Source: Dicyema japonicum (lineage: Eukaryota; Dicyemida; Rhombozoa; Dicyemidae). From it: a DNA stretch of 64,000 nucleotides. Under the pieces are notes generated by a model. It was not told where the DNA came from, made no database searches, and worked only from the letters and a program-made list of their open reading frames with translations. Below are positions 12,061 to 23,312 of this stretch, one piece after another. A program made the translations under genes and the position numbers. The DNA is taken from NCBI GenBank assembly GCA_011109175.1, contig RDEW01000050.1, positions 274,694 to 338,693 of the forward strand. The letters are read 5' to 3'. Within the stretch, counting starts at the first letter, position 1. Each line of letters opens with the position of its first letter.

Positions 12061-12745
12061 TCGTAGACTCAGAAATGCCCATGTCGCGGTCTACGTAATG
12101 TATTTTATTGGTCAAACTAAAGTGATAGTCTAATTATAAAGACCAGCGTTAAAGACTTTCATAGTCATCTAATTGATATCCTAAGAATTCTTCTGGAGAT
12201 GTGAATGGGTCTTCAGTACGCCTTTAAAGGGAGAAACTAACTCAAACTACTAAATAATGGATATTATTTCTGACGGTAATTTCTCCTATCTTCTCACTTT
12301 TGCTGTCACATAAAAATACTATTATTTTTTGAACAAATCTGTTATCATTTTTAGATAATCTTACAACGAATTATGTTCCTAGTTCTAACAAAAGTGAAAA
12401 TCGTACATTTAAATCTCGAATTTCAGTAAACACATCACCGGAGCATCAGGAAATGGATGATTTACCTGAAAAGATCGATCCTACGAAATACTATACAGGT
12501 CAAGAGATAGTATGAGCATGCTTGAATATTGTCGTGGTACAGGTTTGAGTTCATTTATGGATTTTAATGTAAGTTATGAAAGACTGTTTACAAACCGTCG
12601 GACAATGTTCAAGAGCATTCGAAGTTGGTTTTGCGATTACTTTTGAATGAATTTATCGATTTGCATACTTTTTGCAAAATAACAAATATTCTGAAAATTT
12701 GGAGTAGGATTTGTTGTTTTGTAATTTAATTTTAGGGCTTTTAAT
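12061..12745. other. AT-rich spacer, nothing recognised
   Basis: Short open stretches only. No family motif, splice-joined exon chain or RNA gene was seen on either strand. Confidence 0.4.
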
Positions 12746-12747
12746 CA

Positions 12748-13075
12748 ATTGGGGCATTGTGACGGTTACCGGGCGAGAAGCCTGAAGGTCGCTAGTTCGA
12801 ATCCCGATACTGCACATTTCGGTTGAAGGTTCCACGCATCAATATGGTTTGGCTTGACAAGTGACGCCGTTATCAGCGAACTTCACTTCGGAACTGGATT
12901 GTCTATAAAGGACATTCACCCAAGAAAAAAGAAAACAAAGAAGTGAAGAGCATTCCTTGATCCTTCCTCGATTAGCTATCATAACTGTTTTTGCTTTAAA
13001 TAAAGTGTGTGTTCTGCCTGAGGGGAGCTATAACTGATATGGCTCCTCCGAAAGTGCGAATATTATTATTTATTA
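12748..13075 (+). mobile_element. tRNA-derived SINE, longest copy
   Basis: The head carries a Pol III B-box-like AGTTCGAATCC at 12794-12804 inside a tRNA-like segment (about 12755-12815). A unique body follows (GGATTGTCTATAAAGGACAT; GAAGAGCATTCCTTG). The 3' end has the hairpin GAGCTATAACTGATATGGCTC at about 13026-13046 and then a TATTATTATTTATTA tail. Body and tail recur at 25205, 49185 and 57825 without the tRNA-like head. The 3' hairpin and tail closely resemble the 3' end of family C LINE copy B (17110-17155), the expected arrangement for a SINE mobilised by a LINE. The A box is not clear. Confidence 0.75.
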
Positions 13076-13183
13076 ATCAAGTGGACTCGATAACCGTTGC
13101 GAAGTTGTGCGGATGTTTATCGGTGGTTTTTATGCTTTTGTCAATTAATAGGAAAAGTTCAAATTTATTATACGAACCACAAA

Positions 13184-13290
13184 GTTGGTTCCGAGAACGT
13201 ATCTCGTTGGCTATTGTTAGGGGAAATAGCATGGCCATTCAGATGCCTTAATTTAATTTTTATTCATTTGATAATAATTTTTTTACTACA
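13184..13290 (+). mobile_element. Family B 3'-terminal fragment
   Basis: From GGTTCCGAGAACG onward this is almost identical to 21025-21115 (one single-base length difference over about 85 bp). It contains the last codons of the family B protein (SLAIVRGNSMAIQMP, stop at 13251) and the 3' UTR phrase TTTTTATTCATTTGATAATA. It is a very short 5'-truncated insertion. Confidence 0.8.
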
Positions 13291-13539
13291 AAGTATGTGA
13301 CAAGTTTTTTAAAGGAGAAAATTTACCAGTTTTAGCAAGCTTTATGATTTACAGTTTTACAGAATTTCCAAAGAGGTTTGTACTGGATCAGAATCGGATT
13401 GAGGTATGAGTGAAGGTCATTTATAACGTTTCTCGTGCGTCTTTAGCGAGGTTTTGTGAGCAAACACTGATTCTGTTATTGCATTTATCGCCCAGCAAAA
13501 ATACCAAACATACAAAGTCTTAAATGAAGTGGAGATGTC

Positions 13540-13640
13540 ATGATTAAAGAGTTTGAGAATCGCTGGAATGCGTCAAGATCAAGGAGTTAGTTAGTCTGGT
13601 TGTTTTTTGGTCTTTGAAATTTTTTTATTATTATCTAATA
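13540..13640 (+). mobile_element. Possible jockey-like 3' tail
   Basis: The run AGGAGTTAGTTAGTCTGGTTGTTTTTTGGTCTTTG is broken down as GAGTTAGTTAG followed by GGTTGTTTTTTGGTCTTTG. It resembles the tail at 27712-27765 and is followed by a TTATTATTATC run. Short and imperfect. Confidence 0.4.
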
Positions 13641-13779
13641 GATCACCTCCTCGTGGCGAAAATTGGATGTTATGTGCTACATAAAAACTAAAAGATCCCA
13701 CAATTTCTTCCCATGGGATTTTCCCATCAATGAGATACTTTTAAAAGTCCTCAAGGGGCGTTCAGTCACTTCCACGATT

Positions 13780-14110
13780 CTGCGACGTCGAACCTAACCT
13801 GGGCCCATCGGAATATCTAACCATTCTACAACTGAACATTAACGCGATCTCTCGAAAAAGAAACGAACTGATGGAATTTTATCCCCTCGAGACGTGGGTT
13901 TTGCATTAATACAGAAAACCGGATTGTTACCACCACGTCTTACTCCTTTATTAAAAGGATACTCATCTATTTGCATAGACTTTCCAAATAGAACGAATAG
14001 GTAGGGGTCACCACATTAATTCGTGACAGTATTCTCTTTCACTAACACAACCAAATCAACACTATCCACATTTCTATCTGATATCACCCACATTTCTATC
14101 TGATACCCAT
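13780..14110 (+). mobile_element. Jockey-like APE N-terminal fragment (family D)
   Basis: The frame reads LQLNINAISRKRNELMEFL and then GFALIQKT and YSSICIDFPN. This is the typical start of an APE domain (short LNINxI strand, catalytic-region helix, QET/QKT motif). It ends where family C copy B begins. Confidence 0.6.
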
Positions 14111-14129
14111 TTTTTTGGTGAGGTGGTGA

Positions 14130-17100
14130 CGTGCCTCGTTTCTTCTCTGTACAACGGTTAAGAAAAATGTCTGAAAAACACTCATCATACAATCGAGAAC
14201 TCAGGCTAATGACGTTCAACGTACGTGGAATATAGAAAGATTGGACAAGGAAAGTACTTTGTGACGATCTCGAGAAATACAAAATATCTATTGGCTGCCT
14301 ACAAGAGACGAAAATCGAAAATGGACGCGATGAGACATGGAAAAACTACCGACTGATTCTTTTTCCAACTGAATCGAAACACTACGGCATGGGATTTGCC
14401 CTACACGTGGATTACCTCAAAAAATTACATCGCTATTGGAGAGTCAACGACCGAATATGTGTCCTACAGGTCAAACTAAATGAACTATGCCCGTCCAAGA
14501 GTCTACTAACCGTCATAAATGTCTATGCACCACACTGTGGACGAGTAATCAAGAACCCCGTAGACTCGAGGAATTCTACTCAGAACTATCAAGCACATAC
14601 TCTAACAATGCTTCCTCGTCTCTTGTCTTTGTTGCGGGAGATATGAATGCAAAGGCCGAAATGCGAATGGGGCCCGAAGAATCCTCTATTGGAAGACACG
14701 GGCGCGGAAGGAGAAATGCATCTGGAGCCTCTCTGGTAAACTTCTGCGAGGCAAATAGCCTTTTCCTGTGCAACACGGCCTTTACGCACTCAGCTTGCCA
14801 CAAGACGACGTGGCACGGACAAAGAAAAAACTCTGTCGGAGAGACCGTGAATATATATAATCAAATCGACTACATTATCTGCCGAAAGTCTGATAAACAC
14901 CTGATAAATGATGCACGTTCCTACCAGGGAACAACAACCGACAGCGACCACAGGATCGTCATTGCAAAACTTTGTGTAAAAAAGCACCTGACTGGGAAAA
15001 AATACATTGAAAACGCGAAGAAGGCGAGACAAAGACCCAATATATACTTTCAGACAGAAAAATTGTGGTTAGAGCCAACTTGTAGAGCTAAATATCACGA
15101 ACAAATCGAGACTCTTATGGTGAAAACCGCACCGGAATCATCAGTACGAACTCTGTGGGATCAAACAAAACAGGCAATCTCCAAGTCGGCCAAAATATGC
15201 CTTGGAGTCCGAAATCATCACGCCCTAAAATTGGATCACCACCCGAACGTGCCAAATATGGCAAAGCATTGCAGAGAGCTACGACTAAAAGCGGCAAACA
15301 CGTCAGACGAGAGTAAAAAAAAGAGCTTAATATCCAACAAAGGGAACTAAAGTGGAAAATCAAAAAGATGAACAGAAAACATTCACGGGAAATTATTACA
15401 TCCCTATTAAAAGATGTGGAATGCTAAAAGACAATTCAAGGATGTATGCGGCTTTGCGGCTGCTGCGGACAAAGAAAGGACAAAACATCCTTCACATCAA
15501 AGACAAAGATGGAAAATTCGTGGGTAACCCGAAAGAAAAAGCAGAATTGATTGCACGACACTTCGAAACACTGTTGAATAAAGAAAATAATGACTTTCCC
15601 CCTTTCCAAGGAAAGCAAAGGCGCTAAAAATCCCAATCACAGTGGAAGAGGTGGAATTAGCGATAAATAAACTGAAGAACAACAAGAGTGCTGGGCCGGA
15701 CAACATAAGCCCTGAGCTCCTAAAATATGGGCCAAAAAAACTTAGCGACACAATTGCAAAAACCCTAAATGCGTCTTTGAAACTAATACCGATCTAGGAC
15801 TTGGAAATGGATTATTAATACCCATACAAAAACCGAACAAATCAAAAGGACCAGTAGAAAATCTCCGCCCGATAATACTTCTGAATTCGATACGCAAGGT
15901 GCTGGCAAACATTGCACTAAGCCGGATAAAGGGTGTGGCGATCTATACCTACCAGCAAGTCAAAGTGGGTTCCGAGAAGGGAGGTCTACGGCAGACATTG
16001 TATGGAGCCACAGATGGCGCTGCGCAACGCACCAAAGATTCAAGAGCGCAACAACCGTGTTGGGAATAGATCTCTCCAGAGCTTTCGACTCAATAAACAG
16101 ACAGAAACTGATGAATGTGCTTGAGCAAATATTGGATGAATCGTCGGTTAGGATAATCAGACTACTACTTGCGAACACAAGACTATCTGTGAGGACAGAA
16201 GGAGCAACTTCCCGCAGTTTCAAAACAACGATTGGGACACCCCAGGGTGATTCCCTCTCCCCTTTACTATTCACCATATACCTTGAATCTGCACTCCGCG
16301 ACCTCCGTAAATGCTATATAGGAGACATAGAAGAGACATCTTATGCGGATGATGTGGATTTTGTATCACGGGATGTGACCGCACTCCAACACCTGCTAGA
16401 AAATGCACCTGCGGAGCTTGAGAAATGGTTTCTCAGCGTAAATGTTAACAAAACTGAAATTACGGAAATCAAAAGAGAAGACGATATTACTCAAGAAAGA
16501 TGGAGACGTACTAATAAGCTCGGCTCTCTACTAGGAGACGCTGAAGATGTACTAAGGAGGAAAACACTGGCAAATGCGGCAATGGCTAAACTGAAGAAAG
16601 GATGGCTAAGGGCCAAAGGACTTGGAATTGACATCAGATGCAGGCTTTACAACGCGTTTGTGAAACCGATCCTACTGTATAACGCTGGGACATGGGGAAG
16701 TTCCTTCAACGAACTATTGAAACTGGATTCGTTCCATAGAAGGCAACTAAGAAGCTTACTCGGAATGGAGTGGCCACGTAGAATATCAACCACTGGTATC
16801 TACAACAAGTGTATGTGTTCTTACATCAGCAAGGATGTGATAGATGCCCGGTGGAGGCTATTTGGTCATGTACTAAGAATGAACCCGGACGCACCCGCTA
16901 ACAAAGCGATGGAAGATTAATTTGACAGATGCGAAAAACCCTTCCGCGGACGACCTAGATCGACACTTCCGACAGCCCTAAACAAAGACTTAAATCGTGT
17001 GAGAAAAAATCTAAAGACGGGAGACGACCTGGACGAATTGAGATCACTCGCATTCGACAGAGGAAGATGGAAAAGACTAACTATAAATATTGTTTTTTTG

Positions 17101-17155
17101 AGTGTTGCACATGCGGGGCTATAATCATTATAGCTTTCGTGAAAGTGCTTTAATA
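14130..17155 (+). mobile_element. Family C APE-type (RTE-like) retrotransposon, copy B, nearly full length
   Basis: Best family C copy. Protein starts at ATG 14167 (MSEKHSSYN...LMTFNVRGI), with a stop soon after. APE motifs are CLQETKI, INVYAPHCG, AGDMNAKAEM and DSDHRIVIAKL (14290-14970). RT motifs are SAGPDNISPELLKYG, LRPIILLN, GIDLSRAFDSI (A), GTPQGDSLSPLLF (B), SYADDVDFV (C) and WRLFGHVLRMNP near the C-terminus (16850). Frame shifts near 14555, 15350, 15625 and 15780-16060 break it into four open pieces. The 3' UTR holds a perfect GCTATAAT/ATTATAGC hairpin (17117-17136) and a (TAA)n tail at 17150. It is the reference for the other family C fragments. Confidence 0.9.
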
Positions 17156-17539
17156 ATAATAATACCCATTTGGAGATCATCTTACAATCAAGAACGTGGC
17201 TTACACGATCATCATTCCTATATACTCTCCCTTCTCAAGTTGCTCAAAATGATATCGATCTGATCTCTTTTGAATCTCATCCTGTAGGACATAGTCGTGT
17301 GAGGGGACGTCGATGGGAAACTAGATCAACGAGGAGAGCATATATCGTAGCAGATCGGAAGTCTCGTCATCCTAAATGACCATCTTTAGCGCACACGTAT
17401 AAGCTTTACGACCAGAGGAATTTAACACCTCCCCAGATATCTCCATTTGCTCCCCTAACATCGCTCTCCAGACGTCCTGGTCAGTGATATATGACGTTTC
17501 TTCTCACCACAACCCGAAACAAAAGGTCGAGGTGGAAGG

Positions 17540-18150
17540 AGATTGTCTAACGTCTGGACTTTCGGACTAGCCGACCTAGTTTTGGAATACCCTGAAATTC
17601 ATTTTGTCTGGACAGAAACCACAACCTCCCTAATTTCTAACAACAAACTTCAGCATACAAAATCATTTCAAAAACAAGCAGAAAACCTAATGGCCCATTA
17701 CAGCAGAAATATGGCTACATCAAATAGTTTCCGCAAACTGAATCCCCCTTCGTCACTAAGTATTTCTCCAATCACAATTCGCTGGTTGGAGATAGATGCC
17801 TTATTAATCAATACGAAGAGCTCTCCTCAAAAGGCCCAGACGGAATCTGCTATAACATTTAAAAAAGCCAAATGGACTGCGGCCCCTCACGGACAATTAC
17901 CAAGCGTCTTTGAATTCGGGATTTGTGTCTATGCTCTGGAAACAATCCACAATAATCCCGATTCTCCAACCCAAAAAAGGATGCGATCTATCGAATTATT
18001 TCCCTCCACATTACTGCATCAAAAATCCTCGAGAAATACATTCTCAATTTTATATACTAAACCTGTCTTCCTGTCTTCCACTGATATTTTCATCAAAGAA
18101 TATAATTTTCGACTTGCAGCGTAGGGAGGTCGGCCATGAATAGGTTGAAT
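17540..18150 (+). mobile_element. Jockey-like RT fragment (family D)
   Basis: In one frame the palm entry appears as WKQSTIIPILQPKKG followed by DLSNYFPP, the degenerate form of the W-x-IIPIPKP...NYRPI motif, then a KILEK-like helix. An overlapping frame is open from 17543 to 18124 but this is probably coincidental. Catalytic motifs A-C are missing. Confidence 0.55.
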
Positions 18151-18219
18151 AACAAAGGAGACAAAGGGATCATTGAGGAACACCATTCAGGAGAATCCGC
18201 GAAATAGATTTTGAATGCA

Positions 18220-18715
18220 CCATCCAACTGCTAAGGAAGTTAGCTAACCAGAGTTAAAGCTTTCAGGTATTTTTTGGAAAGATTTCTAAGTAAGAATCAT
18301 CCTTGACACTGATTTGAAAACTTTATGAACGTCAATGGAGCATAGTAGTCTTATGTGTCCCGGCCTGATCGAAAAGCCATATCATATAACGTTAGTCAAG
18401 GATGATAAATGAGTAGAAGTAGACCTCTCTTCTTTAAAACCATGTTGAAATGCCAAGTCCGGGAGAAAATACTTGAATTTTGACAGTACCAATCTTTCCA
18501 GGATTTATGACAACGAAGACAATAACGAGAACGGTCTGTATTAAGACGGATCCTTCCTCAATTTTCCGAGTTTCAAAATTGGACGTAGGTGTCCAAGCTT
18601 CCATAAGGCTGGAATAGAATTTTTGTTAATAGTGGTTGAGTATCGTCGTTAATGCAGCGATTTTATATTTCCAAGATTCTTCTGGGATCATTGGGATTTT
18701 GTTTAGTTTGTTAGA
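18220..18715 (-). mobile_element. Jockey-like RT fragment (family D)
   Basis: On the minus strand: NKNSIPALWKLGHLRPILK, YRPFSLLSSLS, ILERLVLSKF, LAFQHGFKEERSTSTHL. These are the standard block from W-K-x-x-x-x-R-P-I-L-K to the FQxGFRxxxST motif of jockey-type RTs. At least two stops interrupt it. Confidence 0.65.
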
Positions 18716-18800
18716 ATAAATTGTTTTAATGACATATTTTTCACGTTGTTTTTAGTGAAGTAAATCATATCAGGTTCCCTTTAGGTTTACTGAGATATAA

Positions 18801-19080
18801 ATGAGGTACATTGGACTATTTATGGTCCTTGCTCTCTTCCAAACTTCTGCAGTGGATCTATTTCGGTTCAAAGACGAGAGCATATGCATCCATCTCGATT
18901 TTTGTGCTTTGAACTACCTGTTTTTCATTTCAGATCAAACCATCAGCCTGAGCTTATCCTCTGTAGTTAATCGGACAGATTTTTTCAGTCGATTTCTTCC
19001 TTTTAGTAAGGACGACTTAACATATCCATCCCGGGATTTTCAACAATGACACGTGCGAAAGCGTCCGAAAGACACTGATT
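18801..19080 (+). CDS. Candidate secreted/membrane protein, N-terminal exon(s), unidentified
   Basis: An ATG at 18801 opens a frame with a plausible signal peptide: MRYIGLFMVLALFQTSA, basic residue, hydrophobic core and small residues at the cleavage site. LFRFKDESICIHLDF follows. A short intron with a TTTTTCATTTCAG acceptor may end at 18932; the donor is ambiguous. Downstream, another frame reads FNNDTCESVRKTLIEYKHV (about 19035-19090), which also looks coding. I could not find a consistent set of short introns joining all parts and do not recognise the family. Confidence 0.3.
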
Positions 19081-19269
19081 GAATACAAACACGTGGATTG
19101 AAACCTTAGTCCAAACCACGTGTAAGTTAATAGAACTCAACAAAGCATCTCCCAATAGCAAGTAGTCATTGATATAGTTAAATATTTGTACAAACTTGTA
19201 TACGTGGTATATGTGATAGAAAGTGACTCTATTTAGTTGGGTGTACTGGGGGTTACCACACTCTCTATC

Positions 19270-20000
19270 CACTGTTCCACACAGTCCCTACAACTTAGTA
19301 AGTCATCCTACAGTGAGTTACCTTCAACCAATGATCACGTAATGTCCCGTGGTGCACTCTAAGCCTTGTGTGACTTAATCTTAGAGTTATCATGTAGTAG
19401 TGAATAAGTGCACGTGACATGATATTGGTATAACAGTCAACAGTCTCTTCATTATGCTCACTAGTAGTTCGGCACTTACCAACATTGTACCAAAAATTGA
19501 ACAGCTATTTTCTGAAAAGCAGGATCAAAAATCACACTAACTCTAAATATTATGATTTTTTAATTTTGTTAGTTTTTTTATTAAATTGTTTTGTTACATG
19601 TGGTCCCCAGAAAAATTCATTAACAACTGTGTCGTGCCAGAAGGACTCGTCGCCTCACGGGTGGGATCTGTTTGACAAGAATTCGCTGAAAACTCTATCT
19701 TTCGGATTTGAACCTACGAATTTGGCTGTTAAGGAATTGATCTTGTACAAATTTGATATTGAAACTCTAAAACCCATAAAGCACAAGCTTACTCAACCGT
19801 CAAGAAGCATAGATTCATGGAAGATGATAATAAAATTGATTATGTAATCATAAATATAGTATATTTTTTTACATTATCATAAAAAAATAACAATTTTTAA
19901 TTTTCTAATTGTCGAAAAAAATACATTCTAAGAATTTCCTGGCCAAAGCACATCTCAAACGGACACCTCTATTCGCATTACAATATTTACCTATTAAACG
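19270..20000. other. Spacer with a short repeat related to 50275-50370
   Basis: No gene seen. The phrase CCAGAAGGACTCGTC (about 19639) and the following 80 bp resemble 50290-50370, including TTTAGGTTTGAA/TTTCGGATTTGAA. The rest is AT-rich. Confidence 0.4.
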
Positions 20001-20004
20001 GAGA

Positions 20005-20265
20005 AATAAAAAGTAACAGGCTTATTTGGTCACATCCTAAGAATGGACAGGAATACTCCCGCTAATCTCGTGATGGAACACCACATCTGGGATCGACTTT
20101 CAGGGGAAGACCACGAATTACTCTGCCAACCCTACTATATCAAGACCTAACTACGATTGGGAAAGGGTTGACGTCGGCAGATGATATTGAGCACCTGAGG
20201 GACGTATCGAGGAACAGAGGGAACTGGAATCGATTAACAAAACGCATCTAGAAAAGGGTGGCACA
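20005..20265 (+). mobile_element. Family C 3' fragment
   Basis: Starts with LFGHILRMDRNTPANLVME, the C-terminal block of family C (compare LFGHVLRMNPDAPANKAME in copy B). A shifted GRPRITLP-type segment and the final helices (DIEHLRDVSRNRGNWNRL) follow. A 5'-truncated insertion. Confidence 0.75.
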
Positions 20266-20500
20266 AGCGAGATAACTTTACTAACGTTATTTTGAGGTGT
20301 AAAAATTAAGTAATTTCTAGTGTGAATGAATCAGAGAAAATAACGTAAAACGACTGAACCATTATTAAATTTGTCACTAGTCAAACTTTAATAGACAAGA
20401 CTTTTATAAATAATTTCATAGAGAAATCTTGTAAAGCAAAATGTTTATGTAAATTTTCAATTGGTTAGTAAAACATTAAATTTAATTTATAAAGAATTAT

Positions 20501-20572
20501 GGCCTTATAGCTCAGTGGTAGAGCATTGGTCTTGTAAACCAAGGGTCGAGGGTTCGACTCCCTCTGGGGCCT
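20501..20572 (+). tRNA. tRNA-Thr(TGT)
   Basis: A 72-nt cloverleaf. The acceptor GGCCTTA pairs with TGGGGCC (two G-T pairs), the D arm contains AGCTCAGTGGTAGAGC, the anticodon stem TTGGT/ACCAA encloses loop CTTGTAA with anticodon TGT, and the T arm is GAGGG-TTCGACT-CCCTC. A and B boxes are intact. There is no intron. A family B retroelement fragment starts about 30-50 bp downstream. Confidence 0.97.
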
Positions 20573-20599
20573 ATTTTCTTTTATGTTTATTTCTAAAAC

Positions 20600-21120
20600 C
20601 TGATAGTTTTTTTTGTGTGGGTCGTTTCCCCAGGCACTCCTGTCTTAACATGACATTAAAGAATTCCCTTGCCTCTGCTGGACACCATTGCCTGTTAGAA
20701 CCTGCTGGTCTTTCCCGAAACGATGGAAAACGCCCTGATGGGATGACGACTTTTCCATTCGTCAACGGATGAAACCTGATCTGGGACGCGACGTGTGTTG
20801 ATACTTATTCCCCGTCTAATTTGGTAGCTTCTGCTTCAGACCCAGGACATGCTTCAAAGCAGGCCGAGGAAAGAAAGAGGAGGAAGTACCAGAGAATTTC
20901 GGGAGAGTATCTTTTTGTTCCATTCGCGGTGGAAACGTCAGGAATTCTTGGCCTCCAAGCAGATGAGTTGGTTCGTAAGATCGGCTCCATGATTCAAGCT
21001 GTGACCAAGGATCCGCGAGAGACTGGTTGGTTCCGAGAAACGTATCTCGTTGGCTATTGTTAGGGGAAATAGCATGGCCATTCAGATGCCTTAATTTAAT
21101 TTTTATTCATTTGATAATAA
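20600..21120 (+). mobile_element. Family B C-terminal and 3' UTR fragment
   Basis: Encodes GRFPRHSCLNMTLKN, LLEPAGLSRNDGKRPDGM, then after an in-frame TGA (about 20772) WDATCVDTYSPSN and SGEYLFVPFAVETSG. A one-base shift near 21040 leads to the last codons ending at about 21094. The DGKRPDG...WDATCVD order suggests a PD-(D/E)XK-like nuclease core. The 3' UTR matches 13184-13290. It lies just downstream of tRNA-Thr. Confidence 0.8.
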
Positions 21121-21208
21121 AATTTCTTTTAACTAAAAAAAACCTAATAGTTAACAAAATAAATATGTTGGTTATTTGATAGGATTTGATAAAAGAGCAT
21201 CCTTCTAG

Positions 21209-21286
21209 TATGTTTATTGTCTGAAAAATCACAGTTGATGCATTTCCAGATTTCTGAGAATTTTGTGCATAATCTTGCACTTCCTT
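21209..21286. repeat. 78-bp direct repeat, left copy, flanking a family B element
   Basis: Starts TATGTTTATTGTCTGAAAAA and ends CACTTCCTT. It differs from the copy at 23235-23312 at 4 of 78 positions. The two copies bracket the family B insertion, as a long target-site duplication would. Confidence 0.7.
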
Positions 21287-23234
21287 TTTTTCATAATAAA
21301 AATTTATTAACAATAAAATATTATTTATTAACTATGGGGGAGAGCGGCTGCTGACATCACGGAGTAAGCGTTTCCGCGGACAACTGCGATACCAATTCTT
21401 TGCCTCAGCCAGACCGCTTCCCGCACGCCTTTCTTGCGGTAGGCCAATTTTTCCCCGATTTCCTTTAGGATAAAAGCTGTAATACTTCCGGCCGCACCAG
21501 ACGTCTCGATTGCTACCGGTACAAAACGGTAGCGGTCTCCAATTTCGCTATATTTTTTAATCTTGATTTTCTCGGCCAGATCGGCTGCCGATCCAGCAGA
21601 CTGCGCCGAGCTGAGTATCATCGAGTTCGAGAAAGAATCAACAACAGTGCAGTCCCATACGAGCGATTTTCCCTCAGTGAACGGAAAGATAGTTAACCCA
21701 TCCTGTCTTTTCCCATCTCCGCGGTCCAATCCTACAGGCTCCAGTACTGCCGGGAAGCCTGTCGCTTCAAGAGCTCGCATGACAATGTTGTTCATAGCAG
21801 CATGGCGGGGTGCTCTTCCCGCACTCCTTTTGCATGAGAGCGGGTGCAGCCCTTTGGAATCGACGATCCCTCCACAACGACATTGGTGTTCGACGCAAAC
21901 ATCAACTCCCAGGTGTTGTGCGATCCCAATCCGAATGCAGTCATCGTCAAAAAGGGTCCCCAGGGAGGAACACTGGAGTGCATCCAGCCACGCTCCGCTC
22001 CCATGGTTAGCGGCGAACACGAGGCATGTAAGACGATGCTGGTTGGCCTCAGACTTTAGCACGTCGAAGATATTCTTGGAGTAGATCTCATCCCAGTCAC
22101 GTTGCCTCGAAGGATCGTTCGGCATATCCAAACCAGTTTCACACCATTCGCGACGAGCTTCGTCGAAGACTCTTTCCCAAGAAAGTCCGGTTGTAAAACG
22201 TAGGATTTCTTGGAGCAAAAGGCTTCCACTTGAGAGCGATGACACATATGCTGGAAAGGCGATCTCCAGCGCCGACCTGAGACCCGTTCCTCCGGGCGTG
22301 TAGAAAGCTAGCATTGGTTCCAACTCGGCACATCAAAGTGGATGTTTAGAAGCAATTCAGCTGATTTTATCAATGTCCTATCCAGTGACAGAAGGATGTC
22401 ATGATGTTTGAAGCAGGGAGAACATCGGAGAGCATATAGGAGTTTGGGCAAGCCGATGCTATTTTTCAAAAGGAAGAAAACTGTATGACCATCGAGTAAG
22501 GAGAGTTTCTCCGTGACTCTGGAGAGTTCATCCTCTTTTGTTTGTAGATGGCTCCGCAGTTCCTTTTCGTCAAGTGGGCACCCAAGAAAGTATGTCCGCT
22601 TTCTGGGTACGACAGTAATTCTAGGTAGTACCGAGTTGAAAGACTCGACCACGTTAATGAAATCACTCTTCGAGTATGTGATATTTATTAGCTCCGATTT
22701 CTTTATGTTTATCTCAAGTCCGAGGTTTCGTAGTGCCGGCATGGCATGTGACAGAACGTCGTGTACTTTTCTCACGGCCCTCCAATTGTGGCGTCATCGA
22801 GATACCAAAGGTTAAGTTGTGTGTTTATAGAGCGGACAATTTCATCAATGGCCAGAGCGAAGAGTAGTGGACCAAGTGGGTCTCCTTGTTGAACTCCGGT
22901 CTCCAGTCTCATTCTTGACATATTTCCCGGAAGCACGAATTTGGCGGTAATCTTCCGGAGGACATGGATGTTTATGTCTGAGTAGTTCCAGCACCTCAGG
23001 TGTCGCAGCCATAACAGTTTCGTCGCTGGCGACGACACCCAACGCCGCTTGGACGTCGCCTTCGTCAAAAAGTCACCGCAAGACGAGCAGAAAAGTCCAT
23101 ATTTGCGTGCATTGACAAAACCGCATGTAATGTCCAGTCTCTTGGGTGTAATGTGTGTTGCTCCATTGTATGAACGACGCTCCATGATGATGCAATTACT
23201 CACCACAAGACCACACGTTTTTTTTAATTTTATG
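21287..23234 (-). mobile_element. Family B non-LTR retrotransposon, 5'-truncated, best C-terminus
   Basis: On the minus strand, three overlapping frames follow each other. At 22772-23206 the RT palm has TGVQQGDPLGPLLFAL (B) and WYLDDATIGGP (C). At 22308-22775 lies the thumb. At 21328-22323 lies a 331-residue C-terminal part with a Cys/His knuckle (QCRCGGIVD...GLHPLSCKRS), SAGRAPRHAAMNN, GLDRGDGKRQDGLTIFPF and SLVWDCTVVDSFS, a putative PD-(D/E)XK nuclease, ending SAAALPHS. The frames break near 22315 and 22773. Motif A and everything upstream are lost. AT-rich 3' UTR 21287-21327. Flanked by 78-bp direct repeats. Confidence 0.88.
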
Positions 23235-23312
23235 TATGTTTATTGTCTGAAAAATTACAGTTGGTGCATTTCCAGATTTCTGAGAATTTTTTGCATAATC
23301 TTCCACTTCCTT
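23235..23312. repeat. 78-bp direct repeat, right copy
   Basis: Partner of 21209-21286, at 74 of 78 identical positions, in the same orientation, immediately beyond the 5' end of the family B insertion. Confidence 0.7.

Noticed and set aside
17543-18124. 193-codon plus-strand frame without known motif
   Set aside because: The overlapping frame from 17910 carries the degenerate jockey RT entry motif; the longer frame looks like its shadow.
21563-22084. 173-codon plus-strand frame
   Set aside because: It is antisense to the well-supported family B C-terminus.
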